This document shows positions 10,101 to 20,009 of a DNA stretch of 64,000 nucleotides, piece by piece. Position numbers and translations under genes: made by a program. The notes under the pieces are model-generated. The model did not search any database. It saw only the letters and a program-made list of their open reading frames with translations, and was not told where the DNA came from. This stretch comes from Amoebophrya sp. A120. Lineage: Eukaryota > Sar > Dinophyceae > Syndiniales > Amoebophryaceae. The DNA is taken from positions 378,398 through 442,397 of the forward strand of contig CAJINV010000006.1 in NCBI GenBank assembly GCA_905178155.1, read 5' to 3'. Positions within the stretch are counted from its first letter, which is position 1, and each line of letters starts with the position of its first letter.

Positions 10101-11246
10101 GCAAGAACGCAGTTTGTCATGCGGAAAGCGCAGCGCTAAGCAGCGCAGATATTTCTCATGCTCTGCTGTGCATTACAGAGCATTCGCTATAATTCCCAAC
10201 CCAGCATTACAGGTTTCCAGACCCAGACATATTTGCACCGCATAGCTGTATTAGGACATCGCACAGGATCCGTCCTTTCGGATTCAGAAACAAGGTGGGA
10301 ATATGCATTGCAAATGAGCATATCTTCTGGGTGCTGTCTGGGAGATTGGAGGGGTTGTCATGCACAGTTTGCATGGCCCATCAAGATCGATCTGTGATGC
10401 ATGCAGTGTGCAAGCGCATGCTCCAGCATTACAGATTTTTTGAGAGCTTCTCAATACCTATCTTCCCGCGTAGAAAAAATGAAAATCGGACTCCTTTTGT
10501 CGCTCATGCAGTACAGATTTTTTGTAGAATCCAGATACAGCATTAGCATTACAAGTTGTACTGTTCGAGACAACATCCAGGGGTATACTAATTTGCAGTG
10601 CATAGGGAAGAAGCTGTATGCAATGCAAAAGCATCGTACTAGTATGAATTGCATGACAAATTAGCCCAGCATTAGAAATTCAATTTGTAATGCTGATTTA
10701 CCTTGAAAAAGAGATTTGTAATGCAGAAATGCAATTACTACGAGTACGATACTTTTGCACAGGATAAGCTGTGGCGCGCCGGCCGCAGAGGCGTTGTTCG
10801 CGAACCGCCCGTATGAAATGCAAAAGCCTCGTACTAGTATAAATCGCATGACAAATTACCTCAGCATGAAAAATGGAATTTGTAATGCGGATTTAGGTTA
10901 GGAGGGAGATTTGTAACGCATGATTGCGATTACTACGAGTACGATACTTTTGCACAGGATAGCCCGACGACGTCCTGTGTGCACAACCCTTGCAAGAACT
11001 CCCTGCAGTCGCTGCCGCCGACGCGATATGCAATGCAAAAGCATTGCATCGTAGTAGTACAAATTGCATTACAAAAAATTGACCCAGCACTACAAATTGA
11101 ATTTGTAATGCTGATTTACCTTGAGAAAGAGATTTGTAAATGCATGAATGCAATTACTACGATTACGATACTTTTGCACAGGATACGCGAATCACCCCGC
11201 GGGTAGTTCGGAGGCGGAAAACCAAGTTGGCCGGTTTCATTTTCAT
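7029..11246 (-). CDS. IBA57: IBA57 / CAF17-like folate-binding Fe-S cluster assembly factor
   Basis: Fourteen exons join into about 498 aa: 11186-11246, 10962-11026, 10767-10811, 10605-10616, 10245-10301, 9948-9988, 9731-9797, 9376-9513, 9181-9219, 8584-8901, 8122-8322, 7803-7994, 7449-7504, 7029-7293. Family marks: DCREFLQGLCTQDV (about residues 24-40), LNPKGRILCDVLI (about 61-75), and LPQKANLDLLNF followed by FEKGCYTGQE (about 265-289), the KGCYxGQE signature of the YgfZ/IBA57 family. Known members act in mitochondria in maturation of 4Fe-4S proteins. The start at 11246 follows an in-frame stop. A Ser-rich insert lies near residue 215, and a C-terminal extension of about 170 residues is unusual; animal and yeast proteins are shorter. 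Twelve introns are introners; 7995-8121 is GT-AG. Confidence 0.9.
7294..7448. mobile_element. Introner, family B, in IBA57
   Basis: 155 bp; duplication TGCTA/TGCTA. Both termini are of the TATGNANTGC type. Confidence 0.93.
7505..7802. mobile_element. Introner, family D, in IBA57
   Basis: 298 bp; duplication GCTTG/GCTTG. Confidence 0.93.
7995..8121 (-). other. Ordinary GT-AG intron of IBA57
   Basis: 127 nt, donor GTACTATAAA after ...AATCCCG and acceptor ...CTTCCCTGAG before CGTGGGCG. Only this acceptor avoids the stop codons upstream of AMRDAV and keeps the frame. It has no inverted ends, no flanking repeat and none of the introner decamers. Confidence 0.75.
8323..8583. mobile_element. Introner, family I, in IBA57
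   Basis: 261 bp; duplication CGGCA/CGGCA. Removal joins EKALP directly to QKANLDLL, the expected order of the family signature. Confidence 0.92.
8902..9180. mobile_element. Introner, family D, in IBA57
   Basis: 279 bp; duplication CCTGG/CCTGG. Confidence 0.94.
9220..9375. mobile_element. Introner, family B, in IBA57
   Basis: 156 bp; duplication ATGCG/ATGCG. Confidence 0.94.
9514..9730. mobile_element. Introner, family F, in IBA57
   Basis: 217 bp; duplication TTGCA/TTGCA. Confidence 0.93.
9798..9947. mobile_element. Introner, family B, in IBA57
   Basis: 150 bp; duplication AGTCG/AGTCG. Confidence 0.94.
9989..10244. mobile_element. Introner, family A, in IBA57
   Basis: 256 bp; duplication GCTGT/GCTGT. 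Confidence 0.94.
10302..10604. mobile_element. Diverged introner, family A-like, in IBA57
   Basis: 303 bp; duplication GGGAA/GGGAA. The inner part of the inverted repeat is poorly conserved; the outer ends TATGCATTGCAAAT and TTTGCAGTGCATA remain. Confidence 0.85.
10617..10766. mobile_element. Introner, family B, in IBA57
   Basis: 150 bp; duplication AGCTG/AGCTG. Confidence 0.94.
10812..10961. mobile_element. Introner, family B, in IBA57
   Basis: 150 bp; duplication GCCCG/GCCCG. Confidence 0.94.
11027..11185. mobile_element. Introner, family B, in IBA57
   Basis: 159 bp; duplication CGCGA/CGCGA. Confidence 0.94.
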
Positions 11247-12122
11247 CGCCTACATGTACATAATATTTTTCGCCGGCTCCTGTAGCTGTACTTCGCTAAA
11301 AATGATCTTCGTGGTTTTTAGTCCCAGGTCTGCTAGTGGTCAACATCGTCGTTCGCAAAAACAGCAAAATATTGAAGAAAATTTTCGCTCGACGTGGTTC
11401 AACATCTCGGAGTCATCCATCTTGTGCCTATCCCTATGTAGGTACGAATATCAATGGGGAACAAGTTGCGCCGCGCTAGTACAAGAAAAAGCGCACCAGG
11501 AACATGATCTGCCACCAGCCTCTGATCTGCCGGGAAAAATAAAGCGCCAAAAATGGTTCAACATGTACGAAAGTTGTACAACTTCTTTTTGGAATAGTAC
11601 GCGGAAACGGACCGAAACCGAATCTAAGAATGTTAACAAACACGAAAACACACTTGTAGTGCTGTTGACTTCTTGTAGAGGAAGAGCTCTACTGTGGTGC
11701 ACGCAGTATATTACGCGTGTAGAATTTCTTGCGCAGGTCGTGTTCCCCCACGTGGTTCCATGTATCGATCTTGATCATACTTATTTAGCACCGTACCGAT
11801 TTAGAAATTGGTGGTCTCATTGTCTCGTCTGGAACACGATTTTTGTCAATCCATCTGTAGGGATCTTCATTTGCAGGTTTAGTTGCGCCACAAGTTTGCT
11901 CTACATCTTCACAAAAAGAGATGATTTGCCACGCGATTGCGAACATTTCCTCTAGGGTAAGGGTCGTATTCGTAACAATAAAACACGTTATATAAAAACG
12001 CAATGTGCTGCCATTGCGTTTGTACTTCTAGCAAAACGAATGCTTTTACTGTGTTCCATGATTCTATGCGAGCGACAGGGAAGATCGAGGATTGGCTCAG
12101 TATATCACTCCTCGTCATTATA
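11247..12122. other. Intergenic stretch between RPC25 and IBA57
   Basis: AT-rich, with no introner and no gene I can support on the minus strand. A long plus-strand open frame crosses it but starts inside a family B element (see rejected items). Confidence 0.55.
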
Positions 12123-15100
12123 TCACTCCCCAAATGGTTCTTCTTCGTCATTCATGTCGTCCTCTTGCCCAACATCGTCATCCAGCATAGCATATCAAGT
12201 GCAAATATCCCTGGATTTCTGGAAGAATGCAACTTGTGATGCTGCATTTGGACTCCAAAAAAATCTGTATTGCGTGAGCAGCAGAGGGCATGTAATTTTT
12301 GCAGTACGCGGAGAATGCTTTTGTCATGCGGAATAGGCATGATCAAGAGGCCCTCAAAACATTTGTGATGCTAGGGCACGCATCAAAGATCGATCATGAC
12401 GCAGACGCATGCAAAACGTGCATGACAAGTCGCAGAATCTTCCAGACCCAGACATACTTGCAATTGATAGAGCACCACCACCGTGGTCTTCCTCGTCTTC
12501 TTCCCCGTGGTTCAGATTTCCGTCGACATCCTCGCCATGCAGCATTGCGTCTTCATTTGGAAGAAACTCCTCGTCGTCCTATGACAGTGCACAACCCCCC
12601 CTCGTCCCCCTCATTTGTATTGCATGAACGACAGTACAAACGCCAGCAACTACCCTGGAGCCTGTGCGTGACAAATTTATGTGCCTGCTGTAGTAGTACT
12701 GTTTGGGCTTTCGAAATTTGTCATGCAAAGAGTACCACAGGGAAGCAACTGGATTTGGGATTTTGCATGACAATTGAGGGGGGGGAGTTCGTGTGCACTG
12801 TCATACGTCCTCGTCCTCGCCCCCGTCCTCTTCGCTCCACCAGTCCACCATCCCGAGCCCGGTCCCGTAGCACGCACCGAAGATGTTCATGGGGGAGCAC
12901 TTGCAGTCTTGCTTCTGCATCTGCTCTATCAAATGCAAAAATGTCTGGGTCTGGAAGAGTCATGCTATTTTTGCATGACACAGAAGGTCTGGCATGAAAG
13001 CTCTAGCATCACAGGTTTAGAGAAGCTTCCGCAATGCCAAATCCGCATGACAAATCCCTCACTTTGGTGACAGAAACTGGGCAGCTTTTGCTACCTATGC
13101 ATGAGAGATTTTTCTGTGTTCTGAAATGCGCATCACAAGTTACATCCTTCCAGACCCAGGCATTTTTGCATTTGATATGCTCCAAACTTGCGAACTGCAC
13201 GTCCTTGACGTGAAACCGGATCCGTCCGTTCACGCGGTACTCCAGTAAGCTGCATCCTATGTAAAAACGTGCCCACCCCGTAGTCAAGATGGGAAATCTG
13301 CTAGACAAATCTACCAGCTTTGGTCACTCCGCATGACAAGTTCGGCCTCGTCGCGTAATGCTGTTTAGCTATCTCCAGCAGCATCACAGATCTAGCATAT
13401 CATGCTGCTTCGAGCATCACAAATTCGAAGACGCAATTAGACAATGCTTCTCATGGGGCTCCGCATGAGAAACATTTTTACCACGCAGATTTGCATGACA
13501 ACTACCAGCCATGCCCCGGCTGACGCCGGGGCGCAAGGCTGTTGGGGCGGGGCAGGACTATTTGCGGATCGGGCCACAACGACAGGGCTTTACGGACAGC
13601 GTGACAGATCGAAGGAAGTATCGGCGCCGGTTTGCTCCATGTCAACCCGCAGGGCCTCCTGCGCGCTTCCCGCGCCTTCAGGCGCTATGCGCAGGGAGCA
13701 GCTGCAGCGAGGCTTGGGGGCGAAGAGAAGCCGCCTCGGCATAGGTGCCGAAGCAGAACTGGGACCGCGTTGCCCTTTGTTGATCACACACACGCCCGCC
13801 CCCGCCCGACTGGCTCCCCGGCGGAAACTGTTGGCGCGAGAGGGTCCGCGAGAGGTTGCGCGAGAGGGTAGCGCGAAAGGTGTGGGCCTGCGCCATGAAA
13901 CAGTCCCACCAAAATCGGCCTCGTGCCGGGCGGATTCGGTTCTTTTTTACCCTCTCGCGCGCCCTCTTTTTGGCCTCTCCCCAGAGGTTTTGCTAATAGT
14001 CCGGCTATACTCGCCGGTAGAGGTCTACAGAGGTGGCCGAGAGGTGGCCCAGAGGGTGCGCGAAGGGTTCGCCCTTATTCGCGCAACCTCTCGGAACCTC
14101 TGTCCCCCTCTCGCTTACCCTCCCCCGACCCTCTCGGCCACCTCCGTCCCCCATAGGCGCGGCTTTAGGGCGACCGGTTCGGCTGGCTATACCCGCGCCA
14201 CCTCTCGGCCACCCTCCCGAATGACCTCCCGCGCCACCTCTCCACCTCTGTGGACCTCTTTTTGACCTCTTTTCACCTCTTTTTGACCTCTCGGCCACCT
14301 CTCTTCTATCCTCTGTAGACCTCTTTTTTCGCATGAATATAATAGATAGTAATGGGGTGGGGACGTTTTTACATAGGATAAGCTGTCCGGCATTAGACCG
14401 CCGTCGCTCGCCGTCACCGCCTCCGCAAAGAGCTTGCCGCGGTTATTGAGAGGAAAAATCCCCCCTCCCCATATCGAAGAGGTATGTTTTCGGAAATTTG
14501 TCTTGCTGATTTGAGACCACAAATCACGTCTGTCTTGCAAGAAGACAGCTCCACAGGCTCTGCCGCATTGTGCAGGCGGTTTGTGATGCTATCGGGCCTA
14601 CAGCATGGACGTTACTCATGCTAAGCGCCTAGGCCAGAAGCTCTCTACTCAGGCTTGGCAGGAGCCTGCTGTCCTCTACTGCAAGACAAACCTGATTTGC
14701 ATACGCAAATCCAGCATCAGAAACTTTTTTTTGATATGGGGAGGGGGGATTTTTCCTTGTGATAGCGGTTGGTGATTTGCTGGCTGTCCCAGAACCACTT
14801 CCCGGCGGTATTGTTCAGCGGATTACTTTATGCCTTGCAAATATGTCTGCGTCTGGAAACTTGTGATGCTGGGTGGGGTATCATGAGGAGGCCACAAGTG
14901 CTGGCTCAGCATGACAGGTTTCTGAGCTTCTAGGTGCTGCCTATTCTGCATGACAAACTGCGTCGCTGCATGACAGAAAAATGGAACTCTTGTGTAACGT
15001 GCATGACAGATGTAAGAGGCATGCCAGACAAGCATGACAAACATGCATTCTTCCAGACCTCCAGAGATATTTGCATTTCATATACTTTTCCCTCCCGCTG

Positions 15101-17490
15101 GTCCACCTGGGGAAAAATCGTCATCGTCGTCAGCACCGTGGTCGAAGGCGTGGTCAACATTACTATCAGCGCTCGCTCTTTCGGGCAGTTTGGCGAGCAC
15201 ACTTTTCAAACCCTCAAACTCCGCCTTCTCCTCGCTCACTACAGCTTGATCTGCGTATCAAAAGGAAAAATCCCCCCTCCCCATATCGAAAACGAAATTT
15301 GTGATGCTGTATTTGAGTACACAAATCGACTTGTATTGCTAGAAGGCCAGGGGCCGCAGTTGTGGCCTCGTTTGCAGGCGATTTGTGATGCTGATTTTCA
15401 ATTCCAGCTGCCTCCTGTCATGCTGAAGATGCAAAGCTTTCCCATGCAGCCCAGTACTAAAGTCTGCACCTTTTCCCTTGTAGCATGACAAAGCTGATTT
15501 GTGACCACAAATCTCCATCACAGATTTGCGTTTTGATGTGGGGTGGGGGCATTTTGCATTGTAATACTGCGGCGGCGGCGGCGGTGGTCATCATCCCGTC
15601 TTCATTTTCATCAACTTCAGCCGCCCCTCCGCTGCCGCGTCGTCTGCGCATTCTATTTTTGCGCATCTTCTTGTTGTGGTTTCCGCGATTTTTGTCCAGA
15701 TTGCCACCCCCTACTAGGTTCTTGTTCACGCTCTCAATAATGCGCGCCGTGCTGTTGGTGATGACCGATTTTAGTCGGTGCGTCGGCTTAGGCAGCGCTT
15801 CGTCGGAGTCTTGCCCGTTTGATAGCCCGGGGCTATAAGGTTTGTTTGTTCCTCCTTGTTCTGCAGTTGCCGTGTCTACCGCAACCAGAGCCAGCTCAGT
15901 GCTCGGGTGGAGGTTTTCGTCCTGTGCACCATCTTCGACCTCCATCTCATCACGATCATCGCCCTCCCCCCCGTACTGGTTCGAGGTCGTCCCAGCACTA
16001 GCGGTTGCTTTCAGCACCTCGAGCTTCTCGGTTTCGCAAAACACCGAGACGTCCTGGAGATCCCGGCGGGGAAGAAACACGGAGTGAAAATTCACGTATC
16101 CTGTGCAAAAGTATCGTATTCGTATTGCGATCACGCATTACAACTCCTTTTCTTAAAGGCAAATCCGCATTGCAAATTTTATTTCTCATGCTGAGGAAAT
16201 TTGTAATGCATCTATACGACTACGATCCTTTTGCAGTGCATATCACGCCCATCACCCCAATTTTCAGCCCGGACACGGTGGACTCGATGACTTTTCCCTC
16301 CAGAACATCGCCGATCTCGGGGCGGAAGATGATCAACGTGAAGCAAACCCGGAAAATGACGCCGCCGTTGAAATTATCCTGAGGAAAAACGTACCCACAC
16401 CATAGTCAAGATGGGGAATCGGCTAGACAAATCCACAAGTTTTGGCTGTTTTGCATGACAAATTTGGATTCGTAGTGTAGTGCTGTTTGAGCTAGCTCAG
16501 CAGCATCACAGATCTAGCATACCATGCTGCTTGGAGCATGACAAATTGCAAAACACGACTAGAAAATGCTTCTCATAGGGCTCCGCATGAGAAACATTTT
16601 CAACCATGCAGATTTGCATTACAACTCTGGTGTGGGTACGTTTTTACTCAGGATAGAAATGCTTGCCCCCGTCGGACACCGGGATCAGATTGTTTCCGTT
16701 GTGAATCCTATGCAAGAAAAAAGCGGTGCAAGTGTAAGACTGTGATGCAGGAAATGCAGAAGTGTATACGCTTGTCATGCTGGATGTGCGCCATAGGCAA
16801 CTTTCATGCGTGTTTCCACGTGCTAGCTGCGCATGACAGGTTTATTTCCCTGTAATGCAAAACGAACTTGTGATGCTGTTTTTCCTACAAAGTTACACTT
16901 ACACAGTTTTTTTTCCTTGATAAATCGCGGTGATCTTTTCCGCGTGCAGGCAGTAGCCGTGCTTGGGCAGCACCCGGTCCGCGTACTTCTCATTCAGCTT
17001 CTTAAACAGCTGGTACTTAATCCGCAACTGCCTCTGTAATTTTATATTACGCGGGACGGGCCTTGCGGCCGCTGCCCTGGTATTTTCGTGGTCGAGGGAG
17101 TTGTCGTCAACTGTGGATGGGTATGCATTGCAAATATGTCTGGGTCTGGAAGAATGCAGGAGTTTGTCATGCAGATTTTGCATGACTCATGAGGTCAGCG
17201 ATGCATGCCCTAGCACCATCAGAGATTCCGCGCGGGCTTTCTGATGCTCATACCGCATGAGAAATGCCCTCTCCGCGTAGCAAAAATTGCATCTCTGCTG
17301 CTGTTCATGCAATTTACAGATATTGTGTGGAGATCAAAGGTAGCATCACAAGTTCCATCCTTCCAGACCCAGACATATTTGCGGTTGATAATGGGGTCGT
17401 GGTGCTGCCTGTCGTGAGGGAGGAAGGCAAAGGCGGGAACTCCTTCGGGGAGAGGAGAATGTCGTCCTGTAGCTCGATTTGGGTAAACAT
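12123..17490 (-). CDS. RPC25: RNA polymerase III subunit RPC25/RPC8 (Rpb7-like, S1 domain)
   Basis: Twelve exons join exactly in frame to 544 aa: 17391-17490, 16923-17121, 16656-16708, 16243-16374, 15567-16096, 15083-15255, 14765-14828, 14381-14443, 13178-13252, 12806-12926, 12480-12579, 12123-12192. It starts MFTQIELQDDILLSPKEF, the Rpb7/RPC25 opening. The Rpb7 N-terminal domain continues through LPKHGYCLHAEKITAI, and the start of the S1 fold is FRPEIGDVLEGKVIEST. Later KWFWD, RVNGRIRFHVKDV and GTGLGMVDWW match the end of RPC25 rather than RPB7. The subunit forms the Pol III stalk with RPC17 in the nucleus. Family members are about 200 aa; here about 200 low-complexity residues (acidic, a KKMRKNRMRRRR patch, an Ala run, DDDDD) are inserted inside the S1 region, and a 65-residue acidic tail follows. 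RPB7 is the alternative. Confidence 0.88.
12193..12469. mobile_element. Introner, family A, in RPC25
   Basis: 277 bp; duplication TAGCA/GAGCA. Confidence 0.9.
12580..12805. mobile_element. Introner, family E, in RPC25
   Basis: 226 bp; duplication CGTCC/CGTCC. Confidence 0.94.
12927..13177. mobile_element. Introner, family A, in RPC25
   Basis: 251 bp; duplication TGCTC/TGCTC. Confidence 0.94.
13253..14380. mobile_element. Introner, family D, enlarged by a GC-rich insert, in RPC25
   Basis: 1128 bp; duplication AGCTG/AGCTG. The D-type ends (ATCCTATGTAAAAACGT and its inverse) and the usual subterminal part to about 13510 are intact, but about 830 bp of foreign GC-rich sequence sits before the right end. 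The left terminus is CATCC instead of TATCC. Confidence 0.88.
13830..14335. repeat. Degenerate GC-rich minisatellite inside an introner
   Basis: Irregular repeats of short units such as GCGCGAGAGGGT, then GAGGTGGCCGAGAGGTGGC, then ACCTCTCGGCCACCTCT and ACCTCTTTTTGACCTCTTTT. Unit length is not constant. It has none of the introner decamer. Confidence 0.75.
14444..14764. mobile_element. Introner, family C, in RPC25
   Basis: 321 bp; duplication GCGGT/GCGGT. Confidence 0.93.
14829..15082. mobile_element. Introner, family A, in RPC25
   Basis: 254 bp; duplication TACTT/TACTT. Confidence 0.94.
15256..15566. mobile_element. Introner, family C, in RPC25
   Basis: 311 bp; duplication CTGCG/CTGCG. Confidence 0.93.
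16097..16242. mobile_element. Introner, family B, in RPC25
   Basis: 146 bp; duplication TCACG/TCACG. Confidence 0.94.
16375..16655. mobile_element. Introner, family D, in RPC25
   Basis: 281 bp; duplication GAAAT/GAAAT. Confidence 0.94.
16709..16922. mobile_element. Introner, family F, in RPC25
   Basis: 214 bp; duplication AATCC/AATCG. Confidence 0.9.
17122..17390. mobile_element. Introner, family A, in RPC25
   Basis: 269 bp; duplication ATGGG/ATGGG. Confidence 0.94.
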
Positions 17491-18743
17491 CGTTGTCGAT
17501 TGGCTATGGTTTGGGCTTTCACTTCGCTCGTCGATATATAAATCTTCGAAAATTATCACTGTCGCAGTGGAACCACTTGTAGTCCTACGAGTACGACGAC
17601 TTGGTAGCAGCAAATTATAAGCAGGGCAGACACATCCAATAGAGGTAAAAACTTCTACAGCCGAAGTACTAGTTGTATGCCTTCACTAAAAAGGAGCAGT
17701 AGTCAACAAGAACATACTAGAGTTCGACCTCATCATCAACTCGCCCACGTAGCTACTAGTTCCGCACAACATCGCGTATTATTTTCTTTTTGTGTCGCTG
17801 GTTGTGGTGAAAAAATGAAAAGGAAAACTCAAAGGCCAGAACCAGAAGGAGCAAAATCGGACGGCGTAAAACTAAAAATTGGTGTATGCGTATTTTCAAA
17901 ACTCAATCGCACTCGCAGATTTGAAATCATCTGGATTACAGCACGATCTTCACGAACCAGGTGCTGCAGCCTGATCTCATATTCACAGCGAAGTTGGACT
18001 ACTCAGGTTCATCTTCTAGGATATGTCTGGAGCAGCGTCGCCAGGGGCTGCATCTATGGGGTAGATCGAAAGATCGGCGAATGGAACAAAATCTGGCAGT
18101 AGCAGAACCACGACCGTCGTCCACATGAAGATTTTCGCGACGAGTAAGTATGTACATGATGATGATCTTAATATTGGGACCAAGATGATCCTGGAACAAG
18201 ATTGGAGGAGGTGACACGAGAAAATTCGGAGCTTCAAAAACTTCTTGGACCAAGTCCTACTCAAACGGAACTCCACACGGAACTGGATTTATCGACGGAC
18301 CAATTGGAGCTGCTCCTGCTGCTTTTCTATACTATAAAAATCTGCTATGAGTATGATCAAGATCATCGTTTTTGCAGCGTGTTCGTGTTGCGCACAAGAT
18401 CGCTTGCATTGCCCTTGCGGGGCCACAACACGATCTTTATTTACTTACTTGCAGCGGAGGGCAGGATGAACATCAGACTCAGAGTCGTGCGCCACTCCCA
18501 CGACATTAAGCCGCCGCTGAAGGGCACCAAGTCCAACAAATCCACGGCCGATCGCTGATAAAAAAAGAACACAGAGAGCAGAGTTAGGTGCTTTTTGCTG
18601 CCTTCTACATTTACTCCATTTACCATTTCATGACAAAGTCTATCAAACCTACAACCTGATCCGTGCTGGTGGCAATAAAGGCAGAAGTTGGGCTGATTTC
18701 AGTGAGCGCGTGCTATCTTGTAGTACTGCTTTCCAAAAAATCT
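17491..18743. other. Stretch between the Canopy gene and RPC25
   Basis: No introners. It holds one possible short exon (18449-18554, separate entry). I see nothing else I can support; open frames on both strands are short and have no family features. Confidence 0.5.
18449..18554 (-). other. Possible exon of a small unrecognised gene
   Basis: On the minus strand a pyrimidine-rich tract ending TTTTTTTATCAG precedes this stretch and GTAAGTAAATAAAG follows it, a good ordinary acceptor and donor. An ATG at 18506 gives MSWEWRTTLSLMFILPSAA, which resembles a signal peptide. In a dinoflagellate the acceptor could also be a trans-splicing site. I could not find a convincing next exon, and the plus strand also has an open frame here. 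Confidence 0.25.
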
Positions 18744-20009
18744 TCACAAGTCATCTTCTTCGGAATCCACTTCAGGGCACTCGTCCTGCTCCGCGCAAAA
18801 TGTTATGCATCGCAAAAGTACTACCGTAGCCGTTGCGGTTGCCGCACTATCCGAACTTGTATGGCAACTTTTTTATTTCTGAGAATAATAAAAAGTCACG
18901 CAGAGCCAGGTTGTTGTAAAGGGCATCTAGTGGTAGTGCTACTGCTACTTTCAAGCGTGATTGCATAACAACTACGAGTACGATACTTTTGCAGAAGGTA
19001 AATTTCCCGCCCATCGGTTCCTTCAATGAGAGCGCGTCCAGAAAATCTGGCCCCAGCTTTTCGACCAAGTCCTTGTATCCAAAAACAAAAAGTGTGTCTG
19101 TAATGCAAATCATGCAACACAGTTACACGTGTCATGCTGGCCAGCCATGGGAGGCTATTATTTCATCACCACGTTAACAGTTATCAACATTTGGCATGCT
19201 GGATTGCATGCGTGCTGTCCTTGGCTAGCTTCATCTTCGCGTACATACTATCTGCGCATGACAAGTTTTTGCTGTCATACACTATAGCCACACTCTTTTT
19301 TCCTGGAAGATACCTCGCAGTCAAACTTCAGTGTCGGCATATTACAATGAAAAATACCCCCACCCCCCCAGCTTGGCAGCATTTGTATTGCAAACCTTTC
19401 CAACAGAAACATTCCCCGTCTCGCATATCTCAGCATCACAAGTTTTCCATGCTGAATAGGTCAAATTTGTGTTGCGAAGTAGCCCAACAGCAGCTGGATC
19501 TGTTATGCACAAGGCACCTTGCGCTTGCGCACCTAGAGCCAGATTCTGCATCACTAACGCTCGTAATCCTTTTATGCGAACACAAAAAGCTTTCATTTGG
19601 AAACTTTGCATGACAAACTTCTGCAAATTCCGGGGTGGGGGCATTTTTCACTGTAATATGGCAGGTGCAACGCGTACTGCTTGGGGTTCGGCAGTTGTGC
19701 GAGCGAGTTCTGGATGCAGGTGCGCTTCTGCAGTTTGTGCAGAAATTTCTGCCTAGATTCGCTGTCGTAGGACACTTTCTCCTTTTGGTACAAGGTTTTC
19801 GCTCGGTTCGCCAGCTCCTTGCAAATCTCACACCGCAGCCCCGACGCGCCATCACGGTACTTTTCGGCGTTGACGAGATAAGGAAAACGTCGGAGAGCAG
19901 CAGGTGAAAAAAGGTCGACACAACCGAGCAACGAGCACGTGACGGCGAGAAAGCACGAAAAGAAACAAAAACTCTGCGCACCCCGTGGCGTTGTTGATCT
20001 CGACGGCAT
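18744..20009 (-). CDS. Canopy-family (DUF3456, saposin-like) ER protein
   Basis: Four exons, 19659-20009, 19313-19339, 19001-19075 and 18744-18803, join in frame to 165 aa. The start at 20009 places a hydrophobic segment (FCFFSCFLAVTCSLLGCV, residues 14-31) as a signal peptide. The mature part has the six-cysteine Canopy pattern: CEIC at 60-63, C98, C123, C149 and C155. The segment TLKFDCEDLVEKLGPDFLDA corresponds to the TLKFACESIVEEYEDELIEF part of animal Canopy proteins. Known members are ER chaperone or co-chaperone-like proteins for membrane receptors. The C-terminus EDDL resembles an ER-retrieval tetrapeptide. All three introns are diverged introners with imperfect duplications. Confidence 0.8.
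18804..19000. mobile_element. Diverged introner, family B, in the Canopy gene
   Basis: 197 bp; duplication AATGT/AATTT. Longer than the usual 150 bp; right terminus is GAAGGTA. Confidence 0.8.
19076..19312. mobile_element. Diverged introner, family F-like, in the Canopy gene
   Basis: 237 bp; duplication CCTTG/CCTCG. Inverted ends contain AAAAAGTGTG and CACTCTTTTTTC. Confidence 0.75.
19340..19658. mobile_element. Introner, family C variant, in the Canopy gene
   Basis: 319 bp; duplication CGGCA/TGGCA. The ends read TATTACAATGAAAAATACCC and its inverse, so the outer 10 bp differ from other C copies. Confidence 0.85.

Noticed and set aside
11140-11955. Plus-strand open frame of 271 codons
   Set aside because: It starts inside a family B introner, overlaps the 5' end of IBA57, runs against the strand of all supported genes, and shows no domain. 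I treat it as chance openness of AT-rich intergenic DNA.
12774-13070. Conserved peptides MSGSGRL, CKNVWVWK, ANMSGSG found in many frames
   Set aside because: They are translations of the family A inverted repeat (TGTCTGGGTCTGGAAG) and not a protein motif.
13444-14265. Long open frames on both strands in the GC-rich minisatellite
   Set aside because: They arise from stop-poor GC-rich repeats inside an introner of RPC25.
17999-18276. Minus-strand gene with hydrophobic stretch MWTTVVVLLLPDFVPFADL
   Set aside because: Two overlapping frames compete, neither links in frame to the possible exon at 18449-18554, and no acceptor choice is convincing.
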